Source of the DNA: Arabidopsis thaliana
Lineage: Eukaryota > Streptophyta > Magnoliopsida > Brassicales > Brassicaceae
Reading direction: 5' to 3'
NCBI RefSeq assembly: GCF_000001735.4
Contig: NC_003076.8
Span: 5,208,001 to 5,272,000, forward strand
Length of the DNA stretch: 64,000 nt
This document shows, one piece after another, positions 32,860-47,796 of this stretch. The notes beneath the pieces are model-generated. The model was not told the DNA's origin and made no database searches. It saw nothing but the letters and a program-made list of their open reading frames with translations. Each line of letters starts with the position of its first letter. Within the stretch, counting starts at the first letter, position 1. The position numbers were made by a program, and so were the translations under genes.

Positions 32860-35308
32860 TTATTCTGTTTCCTCCTGATCATACTTCCATTCCACAATTG
32901 CTAGAGTGTGTCGGCCACCACAAGCTACATGTTTAGCTATCCATTTTCCATCGTCTTCTTCATCGGTGTGGTTGAACCGTCCTTCTGGTGGTGGAATGTG
33001 TATAGGAAGCTCCAATGGTTGTCCCGTAGTTACTTTTCTTCCATACCCGAGTCTACCGTGGTCTCCCCGACCAAACTGATCACAGGAATCAATATAAAGG
33101 AGAGGTTTATAGATTGACTTTGGGTTTCTAACCAACAATGTTTTATACTCTCTAAGAGGACTTACCGAGAAGATCCTACCGTCTCTTGTCAAAGCGACTG
33201 AATGAGTTCCGCCACAAGAGACCTGAGAGGAAAAAAAACAATAAGAGCTTTCAAAGCTATGAGAAGAGTCAAGAACTGGTGGTTTGTACTTTTTACCTGA
33301 ATGATGTCTTCTCCAGCTAAGAGATTAACTTTCTGCGGAAGCATTTTACTGCTCTTATCATTGTCACCAAACCCGAGCCTTCCATGCTCTCCTCTTCCCC
33401 AACCATAAACCTAATATTGGACATAGCCAAGTTACAACATTTTTAGAGTAAAGATCTACATCAAGCTCAGAAACAACCCAGTAATGACTCGATCAAGAGC
33501 CAGATGGAATAAAAAGTGAGACCCTAGATTAGTAAGAGAATGTATGACTTCTAATACCTCTCCTTCATTGGTTAAAGCTGTTGAATGCCATCCACCCGCA
33601 GCGATATCAACCTAACATGAATTCAGAGGAGGAATTAAACTTTAACATAGGCCTTTATAGTTCACATATCTGAAGGCATCAGTTATAATAATGAGTGCTT
33701 AAACCAGAAGTCTTAGACTACATACCAAAGTGAGATCGTCAAGGCCTTGGACAGGAATAGGATACGATCTCGGTTGTGTGTCTCCAGTTCCAAGTTGTCC
33801 ATATTCATTATTACCCCAAGCCCACAAAGTCCCATCTTCTTTCAGAGCCAAGTTATGAAATGCTCCCACAGCAATCAGACGAACGTTTTCAAGACCCTGA
33901 ACTCTTACAGGAACAGAAATTTGTTTTCTGCGATACACAGGAAACACCATATAAACCAACAGAAGACAAGAAAATGCAAATGTCGTATCCATAAACGAAA
34001 GGAAATTTGGATAATACATGTCACCGGGAGGCCACGGTTGACCCCAAGTCCATACATAACCTTCACGGGTTAGAACCACAGAGTGAGTACCCCCTGCAGC
34101 TACCTGTTATTTTAATCATACAAACCCGAGAACAGATGGTTTAGACAGGAAAAAAAGAGAACTAAAAATTGAGGTAAATGAAGAGAGGTTAGCAGCATAA
34201 GTAACCTGTCGGACTGTAAGTTGCTGGGCACAACGCTTAGGTATTACAATATCCCTCCGCACAGGCCTACCTGTCTCATCCTTGGAAGGCTCTTCACCAC
34301 ACTGTCCATATTCATTTCCACCTAAGTAGATTATATAACAAAAAGGTGAACAACTTAAGATCATTAAGATCATTGAGGTCACAATCATTAGAAAGAAGCT
34401 GAGAGAGAAAATGCATACCCCAAGCATATGCTCGGCCTTGATCATCGACAGCTAAACAATGCCAGCCACCAATAGCTGCCTATGATCAATTACAGAAACG
34501 GCAATTCAGAGTAAATCACAACGAGGAAACAGCATTAGAGCCAAAAATACTTAAATAATTGTAAGAAGTTTTACCTGAACAATCTTGACGTTGGCAAGAG
34601 ACTTAACTAGACTTGGGGTGCTTTCTGTTTTTGTCTCAGGTGGGTGTCCTAATGTACCCCTTTGATTCCAACCCCATGTAAACAGCTGAGAAACCATTTA
34701 AGAGACCATATTATTTCTATATGTTGGTGACACATCAATCATAAACTACACCATGGAGACAAGAACCAGAGTCTGATGATCTATTCGAGAGTAACCTCAG
34801 ACAAACATATTGGTTGCATTTTAGTTGGACTTCAGGACAAGAAAAAAAATACGAGCTTTAAACCCTTTTTAATTGGTCCTACAGATCTCAAAAACCCTAT
34901 GTAAAGCGAACTAAGAAAATCTTAAAGACATGGCTTAGAATCAAATCGCAAAATCAAAGCAAAGCATTGTACTTTAGTTAGTTCTAAGCGAAACCAACCA
35001 AAGAAGACACAACAAGGACACATAAAGGAAATTGGATAAGTAACCTTGCCATCATCGCAAATGGCGAGGGAATTGCGGCTACCACCGACGACGGAGCGAA
35101 CGTTGAAAGGCTCAAGAGCGTCGACGACGGAAGCCAATTCCTTTTCTTCATCGGTTCCAAGTCCTAGTTGCCCATCTTCTCCAGAACCCCTGTGCCAAAA
35201 AATCAAACGAAGGAGCAATAGCACAAGTCAGAAACAGTAATGGAGAAAAACAAAGAGGTAGAATAGAAAGAGAAATGACCAGGCTATGACGGAAGTAGCT
35301 GAAGCCAT
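32860..35308 (-). CDS. RCC1-repeat seven-bladed propeller protein
   Basis: Eleven exons on the minus strand: 35308-35280, 35189-35045, 34685-34575, 34479-34419, 34321-34206, 34103-34018, 33927-33726, 33611-33558, 33410-33297, 33222-33166, 33075-32860; 396 residues. The first exon encodes only MASATSVIAW. Repeats of the form GxxGQLGLG...VxxGGxHSxALT recur about seven times (GSGEDGQLGLG, GNEYGQCG, AAGGTHSVVLT, GNNEYGQLGTG, AAGGWHSTALT, CGGTHSVALT), filling nearly the whole chain. The architecture resembles UVR8 and RCC1 without extra domains; the C-terminal UVR8 tail and the Trp cluster GWRHT are not evident. The role (scaffold or Ran-type exchange) is unknown. Recognised as At5g16040. Converges with the gene ending at 32578. 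Confidence 0.93.
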
Positions 35309-36007
35309 TGAAACAAAAGTGAGAGATACAATTACAAATGAGAGAGAAAGAGATATATATGAAGAAACTCAGTGGAAAAGCAGGGCACTCTCGGTGGGAT
35401 TTCAATTCGAGATATTATTATGTGAATGTGTCATTACATTAATTATTTATTTTGGACCAGTTAATGTTACCTCCCATTCCCATGTCATTTATTAATTAAT
35501 CCAACTTTTTAGCTTATGGTCATGGAGGATTTATGATTTGTAATTCCATTATATGTGTTACCTAACAGTTGTTCCAAACCGAAAGAGGCTTTATCTTTCG
35601 TTTAAAGTTGTGAAATTCCATTTCTATTTCGTTTCATTGAACAACTCTCTTGAGTCTTAACCAATTCCATTTGGGGAACATTCCACCTAGAGAAGCATAA
35701 TCTAAAAGACAACTAAACCCCAATCAGAGAAGGAAGCAAGTTTTCAACTTTTAGACCGGACCATGTAATGCAATGCAGTCTAATAGTGAAACCGGCAACA
35801 ACGACAACAACCAAAACATGTGAGAAGCACACAAAGAGTTTTAACCATCGATAACCAAATCATGCAGCTACAATTACTACTACAAATCCATGTTTAAGGA
35901 AACTACAGCCCATGTTTAAGGAAACTACAAGGTTTTTTTCTGTTTAAAAACACAGAACCAAGCCATATATTTTTTTGTCTGCAAATCATTCCATGGATCT
36001 GATTTTA
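35309..36007. other. Spacer: RCC1 gene promoter and 14-3-3 3'UTR
   Basis: No further gene. A 20-22 bp unit containing CCATGTTTAAGGAAACTACA is tandemly repeated at about 35888-35930 within the probable 14-3-3 3'UTR. Confidence 0.5.
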
Positions 36008-37402
<1,395 letters not shown>

Positions 37403-37752
37403 CTTTGCAATACTCTTTTAAAAACCTGTTTTCAACAAGAAAATATCAAGCAGCAGCAATAAACAAAGAGCACGAAATAGAACTCAGTAATGCTGCAACA
37501 ATCTTGCATTCAAGAGCAACGATAACAATCATCTCTAACAAAATTAATCCACGCACCCAAAGAATAAAAAACTTTGACAAACGATTTACACTGCTAGATC
37601 TATCCAAAATCGATAGAACGAACTTTGAATCCTACAGATCTTGAAGTGATGACCAAAACGCGAAGATCAACAACATATCAACAATAAACGCAGAAAACGA
37701 GAAGCAGAAAAAACATTGTCGAAGTATGAGCAAGGAAGATCGGAACCGTACC

Positions 37753-38160
37753 TTGAGAAATGGGAATTTTCGAATTAGGGCTTTTGAATTCGAAGCGAAA
37801 TTAGGGGAAGTGAGAAATTTGGGGGAGACGGTCTCGTGACCATTAAATGGGAAAAGAGTAAAGAGAGAGAGAGGGGCAACGACCCAATTAAAATACGACA
37901 CGTGCTAATCTGTTGACCGTCAAAGGACTTAATTCTCGTCCATAATTTTAAATTGAAGTGGGTGAAATGTGACGAATCATAAGTTAATAAGGTCATTCAT
38001 ATAATACAAAAATATTAAGGGGGCAAAATGGCAATATAAGTTAAGTTTCCTTGGGGTAAATGACGGATTTACCCTTTGCCCTGAACCCATTTCTAGTCCC
38101 CTTTGCCCTTTTGATCGAATTGATCGGAGAAGGCCGGAAAAGCTCGAAGGTCCGTCGTCA
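37753..38160. promoter_or_regulatory. Divergent promoter region of GRF5 and the CMC1-like gene
   Basis: The two ATGs are about 760 bp apart on opposite strands. A CACGTG G-box (37900-37905) and a TTGACC W-box (about 37913) lie between the leaders. Shared regulation is possible but not shown. Confidence 0.5.
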
Positions 38161-39209
38161 ATGGGTAGCTATGTGGAGCAAGCTCGTGAAAATCACGTGA
38201 AGAAGAAGGTCGAAGAAGGTAATTTGACAATGTCGTGACTTCTTCATCTCGCTATGTTTTAAAACCCTAAACCCCCAAATGGTTTTTTTATTGCCTCGAA
38301 AATGAGATCAACCATATCGATACTATTTAAGCCTGGTTTCTTATCATAGACGCAGATTCTTTTGCTAGATTGAGGATTAGGGTTCTCATAAACCCTTGGT
38401 AGTAACTCCATATTTTGCATCTGATCTAGCAAGCTCTCATTGAGTGTGTCAAATTGCTTCTATGAATTGAGCTTATAGATTGTGTTGAAGTTGAAATGGT
38501 GATGGTTTTTTTTTGTTAAATGGTTGTTTGATTGATTATGTATATACTTTGTTATTAGCGCTGCGTAGCAAGATGAAGGCAAAGGCATTAATGGAATGTG
38601 ATCAGTACGTCTCCAAGTATGCTCAATGCGCAACAGGAAGAACTTTTTCTGTGGTATGGACATGTCGTAAGCAAGCTAGGGAGCTCAACACTTGCCTCCA
38701 TCAATTGTAAGTTTTTCGAGTTTTTAGTGCTCCTTCCATTAGAGGTGTCATCTTTTTTTCACTGTTACGTATAAAGATTTGTTGTGTATGGGGGCATCTG
38801 ATTTTGATTATTCTTTCTTAATACCCTTCACTGGTAAGTCTGATATGATGAAATGAGACAACTTGTGGTTAGGAGATGCATAACGTTATCATGACGTACC
38901 AGTGCTAGTATATATATGTAACCAAATATAAGCTTATAGAAGGGGATGATTGATGATTCTTTGATACTGCGATAAAAGAGAAGTAATAACTATCTTCTAT
39001 ATCGGTGTAGCACAGTCTTGTTCTTGGTGCACAAGTTCTTTTTATGTGACTCCCTAATGAACGTCTCCCTTGTTGGGCCGATGCTTAAATGTTGTCTAAC
39101 CATGAAACTATTTTGTTGATTCTGCAGCACCAATGACAATGTCTTGGAGGAAATGAAGAGAGCGTATATGGTTCAAGAAGAGGGTAAAGTCTCAGCCTCG
39201 GCCATATAG
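38161..39209 (+). CDS. CMC1-like twin-CX9C mitochondrial protein
   Basis: Exons 38161-38218, 38559-38706 and 39128-39209 give 95 residues. Two CX9C motifs are visible: CDQYVSKYAQC (about residues 34-44) and CRKQARELNTC (about 58-68), the hallmark of CHCH proteins imported and oxidatively folded in the mitochondrial intermembrane space by MIA40. The family includes yeast Cmc1, needed for cytochrome c oxidase (COX1/copper) assembly. No presequence is present, as expected for MIA40 substrates. The first exon ends in codon 20 (phase 1), and the long first intron holds 340 nt. Recognised as At5g16060. Confidence 0.94.
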
Positions 39210-39548
39210 ATGTTTGTTGAACAAAAGATTTGAGTACGACCAATATAATGTCCTCGCTTTGTTTCTTGTTCATTGCGAACCAAAATATATCCTTTTTTAT
39301 AAATAAACTGTGGCCTTTCTTAAATATGGGTGTATTCACTAAATCTAGAGATCAGATTCAAATAGATTTTGTATTACTATTTTTTATCATTTTGCAAAAG
39401 ATCCACTACATCTAAAGATCAGATTCAAATATGTTTTTCATTGCCAAAAAGAAAAAAAAAACATATGTTTCACAATATTCAGGATTTACACCAAGAAACA
39501 AAATTTGAGGTGCTTACAAATTAGAAACCAAGTTAAAAGCAAAGGACT

Positions 39549-42500
39549 TCAAGCAGTAGGCTTCCTCATATTTCTGCCTGCACGAATCACTTCGTCCACC
39601 AAAAGTAATTGCGACGCAATCACTGGCCTGCAACACAAACAAATAGCCGGTTATTGAAATGGTTTCAACCGAAACCCAAAGCTTTTATTAGAATTGACTA
39701 GTTGGGTCGAACATTACCCTGAATTGATAAGTTGGCGTTTCACTGAGTAATTATCAAAAATACCAGCAAGCTGCGGGTCAATAGGTTCACCGTCCTGAAG
39801 GTTCAGTCCCACAACGTTCCCTTTGTCATGCTCGCTCTGCATAAGCGCATCACAATGAGCAATTCTAATTCTTTGTTCCTTCAACAATTGATTTCAGTTT
39901 GCAGAAGATGATAAGAGAGATGAATGCATACCGTAAGAGAAATGATCACATCTTGGGTATCAAGACCTGCATTTTCTGCAAGTGTCTTAGGCACCACGAG
40001 AAGGGCATTAGCAAAAGCTTCAACGCCAAGTTGGGCACGCTGCAATGTTCATGATAGTATTAGCAATTTAGAATATTGGGATGCATTAAGTAATGTTGCG
40101 AGAATTAGAGTACGAGTGAAGAAATCAACTTACCCCTTGAACGGTTTTCTTGACTTCATTGAGTAAGTGTTGCCTTGCTGCAACTTCAAAAGCTCCTGCT
40201 CCCTACAGAAACATGCAACCACACATTAACATAACGCAAAACATATACAATAGGTCTATATGCTAACCTTACCCAGGGTTTTGATCACGAATTAACAATT
40301 TCTTTGATATTGCGGAGAAACATAAAGCAATGTTAACAAAAAAACTTCAAGATATATAAGGTACTTACTAACACAACACACTCGTCTTCTATGGTGTTCT
40401 TGACCGATCTCAGACCATCACGAACAGCGTCCTTAATTTGGGCAATAGTGTGATCATTAGGCCCTACAAAACCCAAGAAATTCATGAATGAACACTAAAA
40501 CTACTAAAAGAACAAATGAACCATCAAAACTTAATGAAGACATAAAAGTCGTCCTAATACCTTTTATGAGGATGGTACATGAATTAGGATTCTTCACTTG
40601 CTCCACAAAGGTGTACTTTTCCTCCCCAAGAACGTGCTCATAGACAAGTCCAGCCCATCCAAGAGACTCAGGGGTCAAGTCGTCAACAGAATTCACAGCT
40701 TCTCCACCACAGGCCAAAACTAAACGTTCCATGTTCCTCCTCTTTGCTCTTCTAAGACCAATAATCTGGACACATGAGGAAAGGTAATTAGATTCAACAG
40801 CTTCTAAACAAGAGAAATTAGGTACAAAAGAATAGACAAGCTCAGTCAGTGTCCCAGAACTAAAAACTAATGCTGCCAATCGTCTCCATGGATTATTGTA
40901 TATCGAAGGAACTACTCTTTTAATATTACTGGCAATTTCAATTCACTTAATAACACATTCTTCCCTAGTATCTTTCTTCTTGTTCCTAAATATCACAATT
41001 TCAGCGATTTGTAACATAAGTTTAAATGCAAGAAAACACAGAAGTAGCTTACCCCTTCTCTAGCAAGAAGATCCAATGATGGTGGGTCAATACCCTTCTG
41101 ATTTATGACAACAAAGTTGTCATTATCACCACACACCTGCACAAGAAATAAAACATGTATTAGTATTTTTTACAGGGTTTTAAAATAAAACTTGGAGAAA
41201 TGGTCGCAGTCCCACCTTCTTCTTCAGCTCAATTATTTTCTTAACTCTTTCATCAACAGATCGCCTCTCTGCGGTAACCATGGCTTCCCTCTGCTCCGCA
41301 TTAGAGTAGAAAAATCCTGCATTGATTTCACTGATAGATAAATAGAAATATTAGTCCACATCACCAGAAACATCCAGGCCTTTACTTTCTCTTCGCCAAA
41401 TTGACCAAAGAATTATATTACACACCTCTTCTCATACTCTAGTGACACATTGCAAGTTAAGATGTGGCAATTTTCTGCGCGTCGTTTCATGTCAGGGTGT
41501 CTCGAACCATGATCCAGAACAAGCCCCTCAACCTAATTCAGAATTAAGTCAGTGTTTCCAACAGGTCCATACTATAAACCGGCAAGTATTTCATATATAA
41601 ACCTATAATGAGGGAACTATTTTACAATAAATTAAGTCAAGACATACCAATCGTGTGTCAACATCGAATTTGTGACGCATGTGCATTATTTCCACCATAA
41701 ACAGATCAATAGCTTCCTCAGGCTTTCGGATGCAAAGAACCTGTAATGTGAGGAAAGTAGATAATTAGAAGACAAACAAGCTCGAAAACCAATATTGGTG
41801 CATAGATGAGTCCTCATCTGTGTGAACAAAAAAAATGAAAAGAATAAGTGAGATTCCATTAGAGAACAGTTAACTCACCGAATTGACGACAATGTCAGTC
41901 AGTTGATCAGCTAAGCCTTCGTACAACTACACAATCCACAAGAGTAAATCGAAATTAGAAAACGAAAAGAAAAATCAAATGAAAAGAAAGATAATCATAA
42001 AATGAAGAATACTTTTGTTCTTAGTGTCGTTCTTGCAACCATTTTTAGGATCTCTTTATCAACTTCATCACCCATAACAACAGGGGTCTTGAAGTTGTCA
42101 AGAAATTGAAGAGTAGCTCTCTTAGCAATCTCGAAACCATCAACTAGGACTCGTGGATGCATACCTGATACAGTATAAACCTTCATTAGGATTCTGGCTA
42201 CAAAACTAGATACCAGTTGTGCATTTTCTATACCCAATATAAACAAAACTTGGCAAATCAATGTCGCTGAATACAAATAGTTGGTCCCCACTAATAACAC
42301 ATAGATTGAGAAATAAAATAAAAACAAGCATATAGGAGTATAAAACTAACGAACTCTCAGCAAACAATTAGCGACTTACCTTCATCGATGCAGCGTTCAG
42401 ACTGTTTCATAAGCTCACCAATGAAGATAACAGTGGAAGTAGTACCATCACCACTTATATCATCCTGTGCAACAGCTGTCCTCGCAATCATAATGGCTGT

Positions 42501-43050
42501 TGGATTCTGAATTTGCTGCAACAGTTAAGAAATCAGAGTGTAAGCATCATCGAACCAAGATAACTTGTAAAGGAGCATACCAGTAGCCCATATCAACACC
42601 AAAGATTATCCGGCAGTATCTTAATCCTTTCGTCTATCTTATCTAGCGTAGTACTAAATGACACAATTCACGGGCTTCTGAGCACCCTTCAACACTAAAA
42701 AGCCAAAACAGAGCTCGATTCTAACAGATCAATACGATCTAGATTGATTTTAAAAGATCAAACTCACCATTTCCTTCAATAGCGTGTTCCCATCTTTGGT
42801 AAGCTTAATATCCCCAGAACCACCAACAAGCCTGCATCGAGTGAGAAGCACATGAGGAATTTGAAGATAATGAACAGTATATACATAGATCAGATTAAAT
42901 CAAGAGGATAAAATACATTTTGATTGTTCCTTTAGGACCGAGATTCGACTTGAGTACATCTTGCAAACCCTTGGCGGCGTTGATGGTCATATGAAGCGCC
43001 GCAGATTTGTTGAGAACCTCGGCATTAGGATTCAGAACTCGCACTGACAT
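39549..43050 (-). CDS. CCT6A: T-complex chaperonin CCT zeta subunit (CCT6/TCP-1 zeta)
   Basis: Fifteen exons from 43050-42917 to 39627-39549: 42831-42768, 42515-42380, 42164-42013, 41926-41879, 41740-41648, 41532-41426, 41330-41216, 41136-41053, 40765-40561, 40463-40369, 40202-40134, 40039-39932, 39836-39718 lie between. They total 535 codons plus TGA. Group II chaperonin motifs: [10 protein letters not shown] (37-46), the ATP-binding GDGTT (88-92), the apical-domain region around [17 protein letters not shown], and GAGAFEVA of the equatorial domain. CCT is the hetero-octameric double-ring cytosolic chaperonin folding actin, tubulin and other proteins. The position in At5g16070 suggests the CCT6B/6A copy; which letter applies I cannot tell from sequence. 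Confidence 0.95.
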
Positions 43051-44532
43051 TTTCGATAACCTTTGGTGCACAGATTCAGGACACGAAGAGAATAACTTGA
43101 GACTGAACTAGAGAGCGAGCGAGAGAGAGGGAGAGAGCTTTAGGGCTTTCTTCTGGGTTTTAAAAGTGAAGCCGATGTTGAGAGACTCTAGTCGCTCTAG
43201 AGACTTTAATATTAACCTGAAATTACAAAATTTACCCAGATTATAATATGTTTTACATTTTTAGCCATATATTAATTGATTCTCTAAAAATCATATATTC
43301 TCCAACATTCTGCAATATTATTCCGATCATCATTTGAAGAAAGAAATTTAATTATAAACGTAATATAAATTTAGACCTAAAATTAGTTTTTTTAATTAAT
43401 ACTTAGTAAGAGTAATGGTATTTCAAAATTTGATTGATTTGATCATTTAGTTTTGTAGTCTATTTAGGATTAAAAACAAATTCGTTCGTTAGCAACTGGC
43501 TGATTTGACTATGCTTAAAACAATTTTCAGATGAACCATTGCGTTAGCTGAATAATCTATTATTGGAATCAAAATTCTAGTCAATGTGTAATATATGGCC
43601 CAACAGAACTAAAATAAAAACGGGTTGGGGATAGTGATGGTAAAATGGTTTGTGTTTTGGACCATTAACAACTTGGTATACACACACACACGTATCGAAT
43701 TTAAGTTACAGATCTTGATACCAACTTTTTTATTTCCTTGTTATCAATAGTGATTCGTACCGAACAATCCATATGAAGAAAGCCCCGTCAAAAAGTGGAG
43801 GAAAAGAAAAGAAGAATAAATATCGTCTTCTTTTATGTATTTGGGAGTTTATGACCATACATTACTTGAGTCAATTCCTTTTTTTGACTCGATTCCAAAA
43901 AAAAAAATCGTGTGAAATGTACAAAAACCTAACCTCGTGGATAAATAAGCAATATCTAGATACATAGTTAAATATTACAGTGAAAATAGCTTACACTCAA
44001 AGATTTTAAGCAAAAGATTGAGTAAGTAGTACAAGATTTATATATCTTGATGGCTGACCTTTATTATTTTAAAAACTGTAATGAAATAGTACATTTTTTA
44101 TCCACTACAACATTTTATAGTTGTATGGTCTCTGTCACGAAGGCAAATTTATCAAAGTCAACTATGAGAAAAATTATTGAAGTGCTAGAAAACAAAAGGT
44201 AGATTCTAATTTCCAACTCTTTTCAAAATAAATTTTTTTAGTAAAAGAAAAAAAAAACTATCTTTCTCATAAACAAAATAGGAAATAAAATTACAGTGGT
44301 CAAGCTAAGATTATATTCAAGCATTGGATACATAACTTAACTTAAAAGTACAAGTCCATCTATTGTATTACATAATTTATACTATTCACCTTCACTGAAA
44401 AAACACTACAAAGCAAAGCTTACTTTAATCCACAATAAAAACACAACATTTCAAGTTTTTATCTCTTATTATTTTTCAAGAACAACATTTTAAATCAATT
44501 AAAGGTTTCAGAAAAAGGTCTTTAGGGAATTA
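43051..44532. other. Spacer between CCT6 and CXE17
   Basis: CCT6 leader with GA-rich sequence (about 43110-43135), then AT-rich DNA and the 3' flank of CXE17. Nothing else supported. Confidence 0.45.
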
Positions 44533-45567
44533 TTATGATGGATGTATGAAGTTGTGAAGACGACACATCATGTCGTGGATTCGATCACGTGACACCGACG
44601 AGTTGTCGAGAATATGAAAAGCGTGACCAACACCTCCATGAACTATACCTTCAACTCTCTTCCCATGGCTTCTCATCACTTTACACATCTCCAAGTTTCG
44701 TTCTTTTAGTATATCAAACTCCGCCATGAACACCATCGTCGTCGGTAACTTCGCTCCCGCCGAGCTCATCAGAGGGTTACACCATGGATGGTCTCTACTC
44801 GCTCCACGTGGCAGAGCTAGACGCCAATATGCGTCGGAAGCTGAAAGAGTAAGCGCCGATGACTTGGTGTGATGTTGTTGTTTCTCCGAAGACGTTCTTG
44901 ATTCGCCGCCGAAGAAAGGGTGGATGAGAATAATGCCCTTGAGGTGTAGAGTGTTTGCGTATTTGCCACTGGCCATGATTCTTACGGCGACTTGGTAAGC
45001 TATGTTGGCTCCGGCGCTATCTCCGGCCAAGAAAACGTTTGAGAGGTTACATTTACTCAACCAAGAAGGATATCCACCACCGGTAGATATTTGTTGCTTG
45101 ACTAGCCACGAGACGACATTAACGCCGTCGTCGTACGCCGCCGGGAGACGGTGTTCAGGGGCTAAACGGTAGTTTACGGAAACGATGACGCAACGGGCTT
45201 TAACGGCAAGGCTGGTCAAGAAGTCATGGTAGCAACTCCAAGCGGCGGAGCCAACGCAGAAACCACCGCCGTGGAAGTAAACGAGGAGAGGGAGAGTAAC
45301 GGACGGCGAGGCTGCTGCGGCATCGGGGATGTAGACACGTGTCCATGTGTCGTTGGATAGTTTGATGTCAAAGGCTGTGGCTTTAGAAGATGGGTGAATG
45401 GTTGGTGAGACGATGGGAACTATGGGAGGTCTTTCGACGCAGCCGTCGTTGAAAACTTTGATGAGTCCTTCGATCTCTTCCACGACGGGGCCGTGACGGT
45501 GGTGATGGGATCCACCACGGCGGTTGTCGGAGGATTGGTGGTTGTGAGAGAAGGAAATGGTTGCCAT
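44533..45567 (-). CDS. CXE17: Carboxylesterase CXE17 (HSL/GID1-type alpha/beta hydrolase)
   Basis: An intronless gene of 344 codons. Hormone-sensitive-lipase motifs: oxyanion-hole HGGG (99-102), nucleophile elbow GDSAG (Ser184), acid Asp285 in FDILKER and His315 in GGVGHAFH. Family III plant carboxylesterases hydrolyse small esters; GID1 and strigolactone-cleaving CXE15 are relatives, but GID1 replaces the catalytic His with Val, whereas here His is kept, so this should be an active esterase. No signal peptide: cytosolic is likely. The N-terminus is His/Ser-rich and probably disordered. The coding sequence is GC-richer than its neighbours. Recognised as At5g16080. Confidence 0.94.
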
Positions 45568-47796
45568 AGGTTTTTTATTTTTTAATGTGTAGCGTTGTGG
45601 GTTGAGTTTGGATTGAGTGAGATGAGAGATTCATTGAACTTCTTTATATAGAGAAGTTTGTATATATATTTATCTAAGATACTTTCAAATAGGAATATAT
45701 AGGGGGAAAAAATAAAAATTTTAAGAAATATAGTATAAGGAATTTCAATTGGGAATCAAAACTATAATCTACGGTACTTGTAAAATGCCGGATTTTATTG
45801 TCATTGAAAGCATATCTATAGTGTAAATGAGAATGATCCATGAGATCAAGTGGGTGAATCTTCACCACTTCATATCCGTCAATCGTCATATTACATTACA
45901 TCACGACTAGAGTGTTTTTCTTTTGTCAACCACTCTTTTGTTTAAAGTGTTTGTTTTAAAATTAAAAGAAAAAGAATGTAAAATTATATTAGCATATATA
46001 TGAATGTATACTTGAAGTATACTAGAATCGTAGCAGATCATTATACACTAGTATCGATTTTGGCTCAGTTATACAATAATCCCAATTTCAGAAGGCCGGA
46101 TACAAAATGAGGATTGAATACCATATTACTATTAACGTGTTCACATTACAAAAGGATGTGTATTTCACGATGGATTTTTCATAAACGAGGAATATTACGG
46201 TTCAAAATAAGTATGCTAACATGAAAACATAGAAGAGTTATCCCAAAAGAATAACATTATTGCCAGTCGTGGTATTATGAATAGTAAAATGATTGTAAGT
46301 TGAGTTTAAGTTGATTTGATCCCAAGCAATTTGTGTTGTTCCATCACTTCTTGTTTGTATCATTACAAAGTGGAACTCAAGACTATTGTTTGTCCTTTTC
46401 GAACAATATTGTTTTTAGATTTTCATCCCTATATTTATCTACATATTTATCAAATAGCCAGAAAAAAATGGATATAAAAAAAGAAATATTAATCATTCTC
46501 AAATTGTAATATTTTTCTTTCTTCTTTACATTTTCCTTTTTTTTTTGTCGACTCATTTTCCATTTTTTAAGTGTTTTTATTGTAAAAGGTGGATATCAAA
46601 TATTATTGACTTTACTAGAGGACGAATAATGATCACTTTAAAGTTCATGAGATGCATATAGTTCGTTAGGTGAACAAACATAAAAAGAGAGATGCACAGT
46701 TAGTTATAGCCACAAAAAGCTTTCAGAAGCTATGGAAGAAAAATCTTTGGCTCACCTCATGTATTGATAAAATAAAAATGAAATCTTCAGTTATATGCAT
46801 GCATAATAACAGTGTGGAAGTTTCCTTCTTTTTTTTTTTTTTGGTTTTTATATAAATAGAAGTAAAGAAGTCAAAAGAACAAAAAGTCGGCAAAGATTCT
46901 ATGGGCAAGTACAATTCACAAATCTTCTAAAATTCTTATGATATATTCCCCCTTCGATTTTTCTTTTCCCTTTTTGTAATTGTTTTATTTTGTCACTGTG
47001 AATTGTTATTGTATTCATTCAAAAGTGAAAAACAAATGTTAACCATTTAAGCTTATTACGATTTATTCACTAATCCTCATACTTTTTTTCTCTCTAAGAA
47101 TGAATACTTACTAATATTTACGTATAGAACTCAACTGTAACCCGAGTGTGGCTTTTAACTTTGATCATCTTTTTATCAAGCTAGCGATTTTGTCATACGG
47201 CATGATAAAAATCAAATGAGAAGCTAACGATTTTGACTATGTAGTTTATCTTCGTAATATTCGAGCTTTTCTTATATTCTCTTTGAAGGAACCAAATTGA
47301 TTTTTCATTCGATAAGAATATTTACTTCTCTTATTCCTCCCCCCTGTCCTAACCGTGGCAGAGAAAGGATTTTTGCCCAAATTATTAAACACGCAAAAGG
47401 CGTGTAAAACTGTAGATTAATACAGAATGTAGCAAGTTCGTGGAAAATAATCATCTTCGAAAAATACTTTGTTTTATAGCCAAAATATGTAAACAATAGT
47501 TTTTAATATCTAGATACAAGAACTTGGTTTTTCTTAGCCCTACATGTTCATATGAAAGCTGCAAAGCCTCAAACAAATATCTTGTAATGTTTTTTTATTG
47601 GAAATGATTATAGTGAGTTATATAAACTCATTTTTGTAACGAAAGGTAGGTACAATTACAAATCAATCACCCCAACTGTGTAAAACAGCAAAAAGTAACC
47701 ATAACAAGACATTTGATTCTCCATAACATGTAACCACTTTAGGACCCCAAAAGAAAAGAAGAAAAACACTCAAGTTTGGTTTAGAGTGGGGTGCTA
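45568..47796. other. 2.2-kb spacer
   Basis: CXE17 promoter at left (TATA-like TATATAGAGAAG reversed near 45645), 3' flank of the RAD23-like gene at right. AT-rich; no gene seen. A 12-14 base T run at 46830-46842. Confidence 0.45.
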